NCBI GenBank assembly: GCA_035528275.1
Contig: DATKYV010000114.1
Coordinates: forward strand, 1-11,222
Length of the DNA: 11,222 bases
Direction: 5' to 3'
Origin: DATKYV01 sp035528275
GTDB taxonomy: Bacteria > Acidobacteriota > Terriglobia > UBA7540
Below are positions 1 through 6,239 of this stretch, piece by piece. Position numbers and translations under genes: made by a program. Under the pieces are notes generated by a model. That model was not told the DNA's origin and did not search any database. It saw only the letters and a program-made list of their open reading frames with translations. The first letter of the stretch is position 1, and every line of letters starts with the position of its first letter.

Positions 1-731
1 TGGCGGAGGCTCTCATCCCGGAACGCCGCGGCGAACATGGGCGTGCGTTGTACGATTTCCGGCGCTCCGTAGCCGAGCGGCATGACCACGAGCATGGGCT
101 TCGCCTTCCCCAGGGCGATCAGGTTGTCGAGGATCACGTTGGCGCGCCCCACAGCGACCCAAGCGCTGGCGTCGTCGCTGTAACCGTGCAGGAGGTAGAG
201 GACCGGATAGCGCTTCAATCCCTCCGCATCGTAGCCCGGCGGGGTGTAGACGTAGTATTCGCGGTCGTCGCCCACAATCCCCGACCGATAGAAGTGGCGG
301 TGGATCACGCCGTGTGGCACGTCGTTCAGTTCCCAGGGGAGCGAAGCCGACCCGGGCACGTGCACCATGCTCTGGGTGTTCAGCAGGTTGGGCTTCATCA
401 GGTAATTCGAGGGATCGATCAGATTCACGCCGTCGGCTACCAACGAGTAACCGTAGAAGTCCGGCTCGAGCGGGCCAGTGGTGACGCTCCAAACTCCCTG
501 ATCGTCCTTTTGCATGGGCAGTGGCTTCCCCAAGGTTTCAATGGCGACGGTAACTTCCTTGGCGCTCGGGTCGCGAAAGCGGAAGGTCACGCGGCGGTCG
601 GATTGAACCTCCGGCGAGACGATCATCGGAGGCTGCTGCGCGAATCCGGGAGCCGCTGCCAAAATCAGAATCAGCGGAAGATACCGGCTCGCGACTCCTC
701 GGTATCCGGCGACTTTGCGCAAATTGAGCAT
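1..731 (-). CDS. Exported esterase (esterase D / Fes-like alpha/beta hydrolase), 3' end beyond the window
   Basis: The minus-strand frame is open from an ATG at 731 to the window edge, giving 243 residues with no stop. The start is supported by a perfect AAGGAGG ribosome-binding site at 738-744. Residues 1-33 form a signal peptide (basic start, LPLILILAAAPGFA core, likely cleavage near AQQ). Residues about 35-125 resemble the immunoglobulin-like E-set/CBM48-type domain that precedes many secreted Fes-type esterases. From about 140 an esterase (PF00756-type) domain begins: YYVYTPPGYD, then YPVLYLLHGYSDDASAW with the oxyanion-region HG, then the MLVVMPLGYG strand. The GxSxG nucleophile should lie in the missing part. 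Proteins of this family hydrolyse ester bonds, for example siderophore, feruloyl or acetyl-xylan esters; the substrate cannot be told here. It is the first gene after an intergenic stretch. The family call is good, the substrate unknown. Confidence 0.85.
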   Translation of the reverse strand, partial: MLNLRKVAGYRGVASRYLPLILILAAAPGFAQQPPMIVSPEVQSDRRVTFRFRDPSAKEVTVAIETLGKPLPMQKDDQGVWSVTTGPLEPDFYGYSLVADGVNLIDPSNYLMKPNLLNTQSMVHVPGSASLPWELNDVPHGVIHRHFYRSGIVGDDREYYVYTPPGYDAEGLKRYPVLYLLHGYSDDASAWVAVGRANVILDNLIALGKAKPMLVVMPLGYGAPEIVQRTPMFAAAFRDESLR

Positions 732-754
732 GGTTTCCCTCCTTGTGGCGCGAC

Positions 755-760
755 AGTATA
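755..760 (-). promoter_or_regulatory. Possible -10 box of the esterase gene
   Basis: On the minus strand this reads TATACT, one base from TATAAT. It lies 23 bases before the esterase ATG and would give a leader of about 17 bases containing the AAGGAGG site. No acceptable -35 hexamer is seen at 16-18 bases, so the call is weak. Confidence 0.25.
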
Positions 761-837
761 TACCTTGTGCCCCCACGGGCGACGCGGAGGTCGAATTCCG
801 TGTCTGAAAATGCGCACGGCATCCGCTGCTGCCCGGT

Positions 838-913
838 GGTAGGGGAGCCCGTCAGTTGACGGGGGGCTCCCGCTCGTCCATATACGGGAGGGGCGTAAAG
901 CCCCTCCCCTACC
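838..913. repeat. Nested palindromic repeat element (76 bp), left of the small conserved gene
   Basis: Outer arms GGTAGGGG (838-845) and CCCCTACC (906-913) are perfect inverted repeats. Inside are two hairpins. The first spans 843-871, with arms GGGAGCCCGTCA and TGACGGG/GGGCTCCC, a two-base loop and a three-base bulge. The second is a perfect 9-bp stem, GGGAGGGGC (886-894) and GCCCCTCCC (900-908), with loop GTAAA. There is no T-tract. The layout resembles REP-type dispersed elements and could also act as a factor-dependent terminator or mRNA-stabilising structure. The element overlaps the TAG stop of the gene at 909-1154, so it supplies that gene's end. Confidence 0.7.
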
Positions 914-1154
914 TTACAGCTTGGCCCTTGGGGTGCTGACCGGGGAGAAGAAACGTCTTGATCAGCTCGCCTTCCCCGCAGACGATCATTCCGGAAAAGC
1001 GCTTGTACCATTCGCCCTCGGGGACTTCAGGTTCGGCGTCCAGCCAGCGCGCAAGCAACACCAGTTGGTCAGAAGAAATCTTTCGGATTTGAATGCGGTC
1101 GAGCAGATGATGGAACAATCCGGGTGGAATGTTCTGGCGTCGTATCTTGGGCAT
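909..1154 (-). CDS. Small conserved protein of unknown function (81 aa), second gene after the RHH protein
   Basis: The 81-residue protein starts MPKIRRQNIPPGLFHHLLDR. It has a basic N-terminus, a predicted helical middle (DQLVLLARWLD, residues about 29-39), then PEGEWYKRF and CGEGELIKTFLLPGQ near the end. The CGEGEL...TFL pattern resembles short uncharacterised proteins I recall from cyanobacteria and Acidobacteriota, but I cannot name a function. There is no signal peptide or membrane segment. It lies 69 bases downstream of an RHH gene on the same strand, so it could be the second part of a toxin-antitoxin-like pair, but no toxin motif is visible. The start has no clear ribosome-binding site, and the last codons run into a palindromic repeat that provides the stop. 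Confidence 0.6.
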   Translation of the reverse strand: MPKIRRQNIPPGLFHHLLDRIQIRKISSDQLVLLARWLDAEPEVPEGEWYKRFSGMIVCGEGELIKTFLLPGQHPKGQAVR

Positions 1155-1166
1155 CGCGCACTGAAT

Positions 1167-1222
1167 TGTGGCGGCACTCCAGGAGCGGCGAATCAGCCCG
1201 GCGGTCAGAGACCGCCGCTACA
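1167..1222. repeat. Palindromic repeat element between the RHH gene and the small gene
   Basis: Outer arms TGTGGCGG (1167-1174) and CCGCTACA (1215-1222) are inverted repeats with one G/T mismatch. Near the right arm is a perfect hairpin, GGCGGTC (1200-1206) and GACCGCC (1210-1216), with loop AGA. The architecture matches the element at 838-913: outer arms, an inner hairpin placed towards the right end, and CTAC at the right end. It begins one base after the RHH stop codon and ends 12 bases before the next ATG, so it fills the whole intercistronic space. It could act as a terminator or processing site, or be a dispersed repeat insertion. Confidence 0.6.
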
Positions 1223-1223
1223 G

Positions 1224-1571
1224 CTAAATTCCGTAAAAGCCGCGCGTAATGCGCTCCTTTAGCCGCGCTGCCTCAGCGGAGTCCTCGGTGGCAGCAAGTT
1301 TCTTGGCCAGAAGCCCAAGTTCTTCCGGGGAAAGACGGTTTCCCTTGCCTTCGAGCGCGGCGAGCTCCGGCGTTTCCAACGAGACCTCCTCTCCTGTCGG
1401 CTTGCGGGCGACGACGCGCGCCCCAGTAATGGCCTGGCGCACGAACCAGTGATAGACGGCGAGGGCATTCTTGATGACTTCGGTGCGCTTGGTGTGCGTA
1501 AGCTCCGCCACCTGATCCACAATGTCCGATTCCGTCTTATTCAGCACGGGCTGGATTCTCGAACTACTCAT
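1224..1571 (-). CDS. Ribbon-helix-helix DNA-binding protein (antitoxin/CopG-like)
   Basis: This is a 115-residue protein. Residues about 4-45 fit a ribbon-helix-helix fold: a short strand (RIQPVL), helix A (ESDIVDQVAELT), a turn, and helix B (KRTEVIKNALAVYHWFVRQ). The middle (ARVVARKPTGEEVSLETPEL) is a beta-like extension often found after such domains. The C-terminal half is charged and helical, ending in RLKERITRGFYGI. RHH proteins of this size are commonly dimeric autoregulators or antitoxins. The start is supported by GAGG at 1576-1579 and by a promoter at 1592-1620. Three hexamers at 11-bp steps in the leader could be its own operator. The next gene on the same strand is a small protein of unknown function that may be its partner. 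The fold call is fairly firm, the toxin-antitoxin role is inference. Confidence 0.75.
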   Translation of the reverse strand: MSSSRIQPVLNKTESDIVDQVAELTHTKRTEVIKNALAVYHWFVRQAITGARVVARKPTGEEVSLETPELAALEGKGNRLSPEELGLLAKKLAATEDSAEAARLKERITRGFYGI

Positions 1572-1574
1572 AAT

Positions 1575-1602
1575 GCCTCAATTTCCGCTCAATTTTGCCT
1601 CA
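1575..1602. promoter_or_regulatory. Candidate autoregulatory operator: three hexamers at 11-bp spacing
   Basis: On the plus strand GCCTCA (1575-1580), CGCTCA (1586-1591) and GCCTCA (1597-1602) recur at exactly 11 bp. The first two extend to CTCAATTT (1577-1584 and 1588-1595). They cover the -10 box and the ribosome-binding region of the RHH gene. RHH dimers often bind tandem short sites spaced about one helical turn apart in their own promoters, so an operator is a reasonable inference. Confidence 0.4.
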
Positions 1603-1620
1603 CAAATGATACATTGTCAA
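1592..1620 (-). promoter_or_regulatory. Sigma-70-type promoter of the RHH gene
   Basis: On the minus strand a perfect TTGACA (1615-1620) is followed after 17 bases by CAAAAT (1592-1597, four of six matches to TATAAT). The start point would be near 1585, giving a short leader with the GAGG site before the ATG at 1571. Confidence 0.55.
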
Positions 1621-1661
1621 GTCCCATCCAAGGGCGTCACCACGGCGCGCCTTTGAGGCTG

Positions 1662-2543
1662 CTAATACAGCGTCCCCGGCTTGCGGGCTGGAGTTTCGCG
1701 CCCTTCGATCTGGTCGAGCAGGGCACGGGCGCCGGAGCGCATCAGGCCCAGTTCGCTCGAGGTCTGGAAGAACCGGAATCCTTCCTTGATCCGCCGGTTG
1801 ATTTCGTCGGCGGAGCCCACGGGCAGGCCGACGGGAATGTTGTGTCGCTTCCCGGCTTCCAGGACCTTGGCAATCGCCGCCTGGACGACCGGCTCGTTGA
1901 CCTTTCCTCCCACACCGAATGAAAAGGACAGATCGTAGGCACCGATAAAGAGCACGTCGACGCCGGGAACGGAAGCGATCTCCTCGATGTGTTCGACCGC
2001 TTCTTTCTGCTCGATGATCACCACCACCAGAACGTTTTGGTTGGCGTAGCGGATGTAGCTCTCGCCATCGACGTTCCAGCGCGAAAGCGCCAGGCCCGGC
2101 CCGAATCCGCGCACGCCTTCGGGCGGATACTTGCAGGCTTTGACGGCCTGCTCGGCCAGCTCACGCGTGCTGGTGAAGGGAAAGATCACTCCCAGGCTTC
2201 CCAAGTCGAGAACCCGCTTGGGCATCCACGGCTCGTTGAACGGGATGCGGGTGATGGGAACGGTGGGCAAGCCGCGAGTGGCGAGGATCATGTCTCGCAG
2301 ATTTTCCAGGGTTATCGGGCTGTGCTCCATTTCAAACCAGAAGAAGTCATAACCCGCCGTGGCCAGCGCCGCGGCCACTTCCGGGTGGCCCACGGTGACG
2401 GTAACTCCAATCACCGGCTTTCCGCTCTTCAGCGATTCCTTGAGCGGATTCTTCCACTCGACCTGCGCCCGCAGGGCCGCTGGAATCCCCAAAACAAAAA
2501 GGAAAAACGCGCCTAGCGCGCCGGAACCCAATGCTGTTCGCAT
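1662..2543 (-). CDS. Exported HpcH/HpaI-type aldolase (class II pyruvate-dependent aldolase family)
   Basis: The protein has 293 residues from the ATG at 2543. That start is chosen over one 87 bases upstream because it begins a signal peptide (residues 1-26, FFLFVLGIPAALRA) and has AGGA nine bases ahead; the upstream start would also overlap the cupin gene. The rest matches the HpcH/HpaI aldolase barrel: FFWFEMEHSP (68-77), ITRIP (97-101), LDLGSLGVIFP (112-122), YPPEGVRGFG (139-148), IIEQKEA (176-182), PGVDVLFIGAYDLS (193-206). From memory, E. coli HpaI uses H45, R70, E149 and D175. Here H74, R99, E178 and D204 have exactly the same spacings (25, 79, 26), so the enzyme is probably active; the Gln at 147 is replaced by Ile176. 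Such enzymes cleave or form 2-keto-3-hydroxy acids and are normally cytoplasmic, so the signal peptide is unusual. It is last in an operon with the cupin and DUF1080 genes. Confidence 0.85.
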   Translation of the reverse strand: MRTALGSGALGAFFLFVLGIPAALRAQVEWKNPLKESLKSGKPVIGVTVTVGHPEVAAALATAGYDFFWFEMEHSPITLENLRDMILATRGLPTVPITRIPFNEPWMPKRVLDLGSLGVIFPFTSTRELAEQAVKACKYPPEGVRGFGPGLALSRWNVDGESYIRYANQNVLVVVIIEQKEAVEHIEEIASVPGVDVLFIGAYDLSFSFGVGGKVNEPVVQAAIAKVLEAGKRHNIPVGLPVGSADEINRRIKEGFRFFQTSSELGLMRSGARALLDQIEGRETPARKPGTLY

Positions 2544-2574
2544 GTGCCGAAATCCTTTCCGGGCTATCGAATTT

Positions 2575-2596
2575 CCGGGCGCCGCGTCCCGCCCGG
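2575..2596 (-). other. Intercistronic hairpin between the cupin and aldolase genes
   Basis: CCGGGCG (2575-2581) and CGCCCGG (2590-2596) form a perfect 7-bp stem with an eight-base loop, within the 76-base gap between the cupin stop and the aldolase ATG. There is no T-tract after it on the minus strand. It could tune mRNA processing or expression of the aldolase, or be chance in GC-rich DNA. Confidence 0.3.
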
Positions 2597-2619
2597 CGAC
2601 ATTCAGATTGGTTTTAGGA

Positions 2620-3039
2620 CTACGCCCCAATCCACTTGAAGTAATAGAACGTCAGTGGAGCATCCGAGGTGTTGACAATGCCGTGCTCGCGGTTGGCGCC
2701 GGCGTACATCAGAGTTCCCGGGCCGACCTTCGAAACCTTGCCTTCCAGCGAGATCTCGCCGTGGCCTTCGGTGATGAGCATGATTTCTTCTTCCGGGTGG
2801 GTATGCGGCGGATGAGGAGACTGGCCCGGTTTCAATTCCAGGCTGCCGACAACGAGGCTCTTCAACTGCTCGGTGTTCCCTTCCAGGAAGACCCGTAGGT
2901 CTCCAAAAGATTCAGAATTCAGTTTCCCGCTCTGCGGTGAAATGAGCGCCGTGGGAATTTCCGCAGACTTTCCCACGCGCGCCAGAAGAATTCCTCCGGC
3001 GAAGGTCTGAAGGAGGGTTCGACGATTGAAAGAATCCAT
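2620..3039 (-). CDS. Exported single-domain cupin protein
   Basis: This 139-residue protein has an N-terminus with a twin-arginine-like signal (NRRTLLQTFAGG, residues 5-16) and a hydrophobic stretch ending near residue 26. Cupin motif 1 is PHPPHTHPEEE (75-85) followed by LITEGHG, with likely metal ligands H79, H81 and E85. Motif 2 is GPGTLMYAGANREHGIVN (107-123 region) with H119 and N123. A complete ligand set suggests a metal-binding beta-barrel, as in sugar isomerases or small dioxygenases; the reaction cannot be told. AGGGAG at 3048-3053, eight bases upstream, supports the start. It sits 63 bases after the DUF1080 gene and 76 bases before the aldolase, all on the same strand and all exported, so a shared pathway is likely. 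Confidence 0.85.
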   Translation of the reverse strand: MDSFNRRTLLQTFAGGILLARVGKSAEIPTALISPQSGKLNSESFGDLRVFLEGNTEQLKSLVVGSLELKPGQSPHPPHTHPEEEIMLITEGHGEISLEGKVSKVGPGTLMYAGANREHGIVNTSDAPLTFYYFKWIGA

Positions 3040-3102
3040 CGTAACAGCTCCCTTTTGGTGAGATTGGCCTTGAACTCGCAGGATTACCGGCCGGCGCGGT
3101 GG

Positions 3103-3834
3103 CTATTCCTTCAGAGGTTCCAGCTCGATTTTGCGGAAGAATAACTCCGCGCCTTCCGACTGGAAAAGAATCTTGCCGCGGCGGGGGTTGGCACCTACAC
3201 CCTCGTTCACGAGTTTGCCATTCACGTAATATTTCACCGCGTCGCCGCTGGCGACGAGTTCGAGCAGGTTCCATTCTCCGTGCGGTTTCTCGACTTCGTT
3301 TTTCGGGTCGCGATAACCCACCACGTCCTCCCAAGGACCCTTGCCGAAGCGGTCGAACCGTCCTTCGGTGCGCGTCACGCCGCCCACAGTGAGCGAGGCG
3401 CCGTCTACGACGATGACATCGCCCGTGCCACCCTCAATCATCTGAAACTCGATGGACTTCGGAAAGATTTTATCCGGCCCCACGAAGTGATAAAGGATGC
3501 CGCTGTCGCGAGCCTTGCCCTCGCGCGGAGCGTGAGTCTTTTCGCCCCACTTGAACTCGACCGTCAGGCGGTAGTTTTCGTACTCGGCTTCCGTCGCGAA
3601 GTACCCGAACTCGGTCCCGGAAACGTGAATCATCCCATCATGGACCTGAAAAACCTTGTCGGGGTCCTGGTTCTTTCCCTTGGACTTCAGATAGGTATAG
3701 AAGCCGTCGAGGTTTTTCCCGTTGAAAAGCTTCATCGACTTTCCCGGAGTGACGGCCGGTGCGATGGAAGCGCCCATGCCCGTCGCCAGCGCCACGGCGA
3801 ATACTGCGGCAACAAGAAATCGAGGGTGTCTCAT
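3103..3834 (-). CDS. Exported DUF1080 protein (3-keto-disaccharide hydrolase-type domain)
   Basis: The protein has 243 residues from the ATG at 3834. This start is preferred over one at 3993 because it begins a signal peptide (FLVAAVFAVALATGMGAS, residues 6-23). The mature part is a single DUF1080 (PF06439-type, lectin-like jelly roll) domain: KLFNGKNLDGF (35-45), VHDGMIHV (64-71), YENYRLTVEFKW (85-96), ARDSGILYHFVG (108-119), KSIEFQMIEGGTGD (126-139), GEWNLLELVASGD (186-198), YYVNGKLVN (202-210), and ILFQSEGAELFFRKIEL (222-238). The family is common in Planctomycetes, Bacteroidetes and Acidobacteriota, and some members hydrolyse 3-keto-glycosides. It is first in a likely operon with cupin and aldolase genes and diverges from the S46 gene. 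The start has no ribosome-binding site, and a -10-like box lies only nine bases upstream, so the mRNA may be leaderless. Confidence 0.87.
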   Translation of the reverse strand: MRHPRFLVAAVFAVALATGMGASIAPAVTPGKSMKLFNGKNLDGFYTYLKSKGKNQDPDKVFQVHDGMIHVSGTEFGYFATEAEYENYRLTVEFKWGEKTHAPREGKARDSGILYHFVGPDKIFPKSIEFQMIEGGTGDVIVVDGASLTVGGVTRTEGRFDRFGKGPWEDVVGYRDPKNEVEKPHGEWNLLELVASGDAVKYYVNGKLVNEGVGANPRRGKILFQSEGAELFFRKIELEPLKE

Positions 3835-3843
3835 AATGCGGCG

Positions 3844-3849
3844 AGTATA
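3844..3849 (-). promoter_or_regulatory. -10 box of the DUF1080 operon, possibly giving a leaderless mRNA
   Basis: The minus strand reads TATACT, within GTTTATACT, with nine bases between it and the ATG. Transcription would start about three bases before the ATG, which fits the lack of a ribosome-binding site. No good -35 box is visible. Confidence 0.35.
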
Positions 3850-3914
3850 AACCAGCACCGTTCCCCGGAAGTAGGAATAATTCCCCGCCCCCTTGGAACG
3901 CCCCGGCAGCAAGA

Positions 3915-3943
3915 TTGCCTTTGGTCGACCTCGGTGGGATAAT
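3915..3943 (+). promoter_or_regulatory. Promoter of the S46 peptidase gene
   Basis: TTGCCT (3915-3920, four of six matches to TTGACA) and GATAAT (3938-3943, five of six to TATAAT) are separated by 17 bases. The start would be near 3950, about 70 bases before the ATG at 4020. It lies back-to-back with the promoter region of the DUF1080 operon. Confidence 0.5.
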
Positions 3944-4019
3944 AAAGAATGAACCCTCATGGACCGGGCCGCTTTCGGGTCTGAGGGCGGCACAACTCAC
4001 TTCCCAGGAGAGCACGGAG

Positions 4020-6092
4020 ATGAAGATTCGCACTCGATGGTTTGTGCTCGTTGCGGTTCTCGCCACTGCCCTGCCGCTGGCGCGCGCCGAAGAAGGCATG
4101 TGGTTGTTCAACGAGTTTCCCGTCCAGCAAGTCCGGCAGCGTTACGGCTTCGCGCCCTCTCCCGGATGGCTCGATCACGTCCGGCTCTCTTCCGTACGAT
4201 TCAATAATGGCGGCTCGGGGTCATTCGTTTCCCCGCACGGCCTGGCGATGACCAACCATCACGTGGGCCGGGAATGCATCCAGGCGCTGAGCACTGCCGG
4301 ACACGACTACATCGCCGACGGCTTCTACGCCGCCACGCAAGGCGAGGAACTGCGCTGCCCGGAGCTGGAGTTGAACGTGCTCGTGGGCATCGAAGACGTC
4401 ACGGACAAAGTCAACGCCGGCGTCAAGCCCGAAATGTCGGACGCGGAACGTAACCAGGCGCAGAAGGCGCAGATGGCGACGCTGGAGAAAAGCTGCGCGG
4501 ATTCGACCGGCTTGCGCTGCGATGTGGTGACGCTCTACGAGGGCGGAATGTTCAATCTGTATCGGTACAAGAAATACACCGACGTCCGCCTGGTCTTCGC
4601 TCCGGAAAACGACATCGCGTTTTTCGGCGGCGACCCGGATAATTTCACCTATCCGCGCTACAACCTCGACGTCTCCTTCTTCCGCGCCTACGAGAACGGC
4701 AAGCCGGCGCGCACCGATAATTATCTCCGCTGGAGCGCCAAGGGTCCCAGCGAGGGCGACTTGATCTTCGTGTCCGGCAATCCGGGCTCGACCGGGCGGT
4801 TGCAGACGCTCGCCCAGCTCGAATTCCTCCGCGACACGCGCTATCCCTTGACGCTCAAGGCCCTCCCGCGCTGGCGCAAGCAGCTCCAGGAGCTCTCCGC
4901 GCGCGGCGCGGAAGAAGCTCGCATCGCCCAGGACGACTTGTTCACCGTCGAAAACTCGCTCAAGGCTTACAAGGGCTTCCAGGAGGGGCTCAACGACAGC
5001 AGCCTGATGAACGCCAAGCGGGAGAGCGAGAAGGAATTGCGCGCCGCAGTTGCGGCCAATCCAGACTGGCAGAAACAGTTCGGTGGCGCCTGGGACGCCA
5101 TCGCCGAAGCGGAAAAGACTTACGCCAGCTTCTATCCCCGCTACTACACCCTGGAGCGCTCCTCCCTCCGCGCTTCGCGCCTGTTCTCGCTGGCGCGGCG
5201 TCTGGTGCGCTTGGCGGAAGAGAAAACCAAACCCAACGAGCAACGTCTGCCTGACTATCGCGAGTCGGCTTTGCCCTCCCTCGAGTTGGAGCTCTACTCG
5301 GCGGCTCCCATTTACGATTCGCTGGAAATCGTCAACCTCACCTACGCGCTCAGCCTGACTGAAGACGAACTCGGCAAGGACAACCCTGTCGTGAAAAAGC
5401 TCCTGGCCGGACGCGCCCCCGAAGAGCGCGCCGAGGAACTGGTGCGAGGGACAGCGCTGAAAGATGTGGCGGTGCGAAAGAAGCTGGCGGCAGGGGGCCT
5501 CGACGCCATTCGGAGCTCAAAGGACCCATTGATCGTCCTGGCGAGGGAGATCGATCCGGAAGCGCGCGCCCTCCTCAAGCGCTATGAAGACGAGGTGGAG
5601 GGCGTCGAGCGAAGCCAGGGATCGTTGGTGGCCAAGGCGGTGTTCGCCGTGCGCGGCCGGACCGTCGCCCCGGAAGCGGGTTTCACGCCGCGCTTGAGCT
5701 ACGGTGTGCTGCGCGGCTATGTCGAAAACGGAAAGAAGATTCCCTGGTTCACCACTTTCCAAGGTCTGTACGAGCGGGCAACGGGGGAATCCCCCTTTCG
5801 CCTGCCCAAGAGCTTCATCGAGCGCAAGGCGGCGCTCGACCTTTCGACGCCCTTCAACTTCGTCAACACCGCCGACATTATCGGCGGGAATTCCGGAAGC
5901 CCGGTGGTGAACGCGCGAGGCGAGGTTGTGGGATTGATCTTCGACGGCAACATCCAGTCACTGCCCAACCGTTTCGTCTATCGAGAAACCGTGGAGCGAG
6001 CGGTTGCCGTGCACTCGGAGGCGATCCGCGAGTGCCTGCGAACGATCTATCGCGCCGACGCGTTGCTCAAGGAACTGACCGGGGCCCGCTGA
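4020..6092 (+). CDS. Exported S46-family dipeptidyl-peptidase (DPP7/DPP11 type)
   Basis: This 690-residue protein is the usual length for MEROPS S46. The ATG at 4020 is chosen over an upstream start at 3915 because AGGAGAG lies at 4006-4012 and a signal peptide begins there (FVLVAVLATALPLARA, cleavage before EEG). The mature protein starts with the family pattern GMWLFNEFP. Catalytic residues are in place: His in TNHH (78-81, probably H81), a likely Asp in LDVSFFR (D217) after GGDPDNFTYPR, and Ser625 in GGNSGSP. FDGN (641-644) holds Gly at the position that is Arg in DPP11, pointing to DPP7-like preference for hydrophobic P1 residues. The Cys usually after TNHH is Val. Enzymes of this family remove dipeptides from the N-terminus of oligopeptides in the periplasm. 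The gene has its own promoter and a hairpin after its stop. The family call is firm, the specificity inferred. Confidence 0.93.
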   Translation: MKIRTRWFVLVAVLATALPLARAEEGMWLFNEFPVQQVRQRYGFAPSPGWLDHVRLSSVRFNNGGSGSFVSPHGLAMTNHHVGRECIQALSTAGHDYIADGFYAATQGEELRCPELELNVLVGIEDVTDKVNAGVKPEMSDAERNQAQKAQMATLEKSCADSTGLRCDVVTLYEGGMFNLYRYKKYTDVRLVFAPENDIAFFGGDPDNFTYPRYNLDVSFFRAYENGKPARTDNYLRWSAKGPSEGDLIFVSGNPGSTGRLQTLAQLEFLRDTRYPLTLKALPRWRKQLQELSARGAEEARIAQDDLFTVENSLKAYKGFQEGLNDSSLMNAKRESEKELRAAVAANPDWQKQFGGAWDAIAEAEKTYASFYPRYYTLERSSLRASRLFSLARRLVRLAEEKTKPNEQRLPDYRESALPSLELELYSAAPIYDSLEIVNLTYALSLTEDELGKDNPVVKKLLAGRAPEERAEELVRGTALKDVAVRKKLAAGGLDAIRSSKDPLIVLAREIDPEARALLKRYEDEVEGVERSQGSLVAKAVFAVRGRTVAPEAGFTPRLSYGVLRGYVENGKKIPWFTTFQGLYERATGESPFRLPKSFIERKAALDLSTPFNFVNTADIIGGNSGSPVVNARGEVVGLIFDGNIQSLPNRFVYRETVERAVAVHSEAIRECLRTIYRADALLKELTGAR

Positions 6093-6126
6093 CCCGCTCT
6101 TCGCCTATACCGGCAGCAATAGCCTA

Positions 6127-6148
6127 GCGCCCTCCTCCTGGAGGGCGC
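6127..6148 (+). terminator. Strong hairpin after the S46 gene, terminator or repeat element
   Basis: GCGCCCTCC (6127-6135) and GGAGGGCGC (6140-6148) form a perfect 9-bp stem with loop TCCT, 35 bases after the S46 stop. Only GTCCTACCCTTT follows, so there is no real T-tract. The hairpin followed by CTAC recalls the repeats near 838-913 and 1167-1222, so it may be another such element that also ends transcription. Confidence 0.5.
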
Positions 6149-6239
6149 GTCCTACCCTTTCGCGCAGCGAATGGACAGCCGCGCAACTCGTATGGGAGAA
6201 TGGATACACTCAGGGGGAAGTCTGCCGTGGGGTGAGTGA

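Noticed and set aside
48..842. Plus-strand open frame of 264 codons
   Set aside because: It is antisense to the exported esterase, which has a perfect ribosome-binding site, a signal peptide and family motifs.
1644..1651. Palindrome GGCGCGCC downstream of the aldolase gene
   Set aside because: It is an eight-base self-complementary sequence without a loop or T-tract, and expected by chance in GC-rich DNA.
4221..5243. Long open frame of 340 codons on the minus strand
   Set aside because: It lies wholly antisense to the S46 gene, has no recognisable domain, and is explained by GC-rich codon bias of the real gene.
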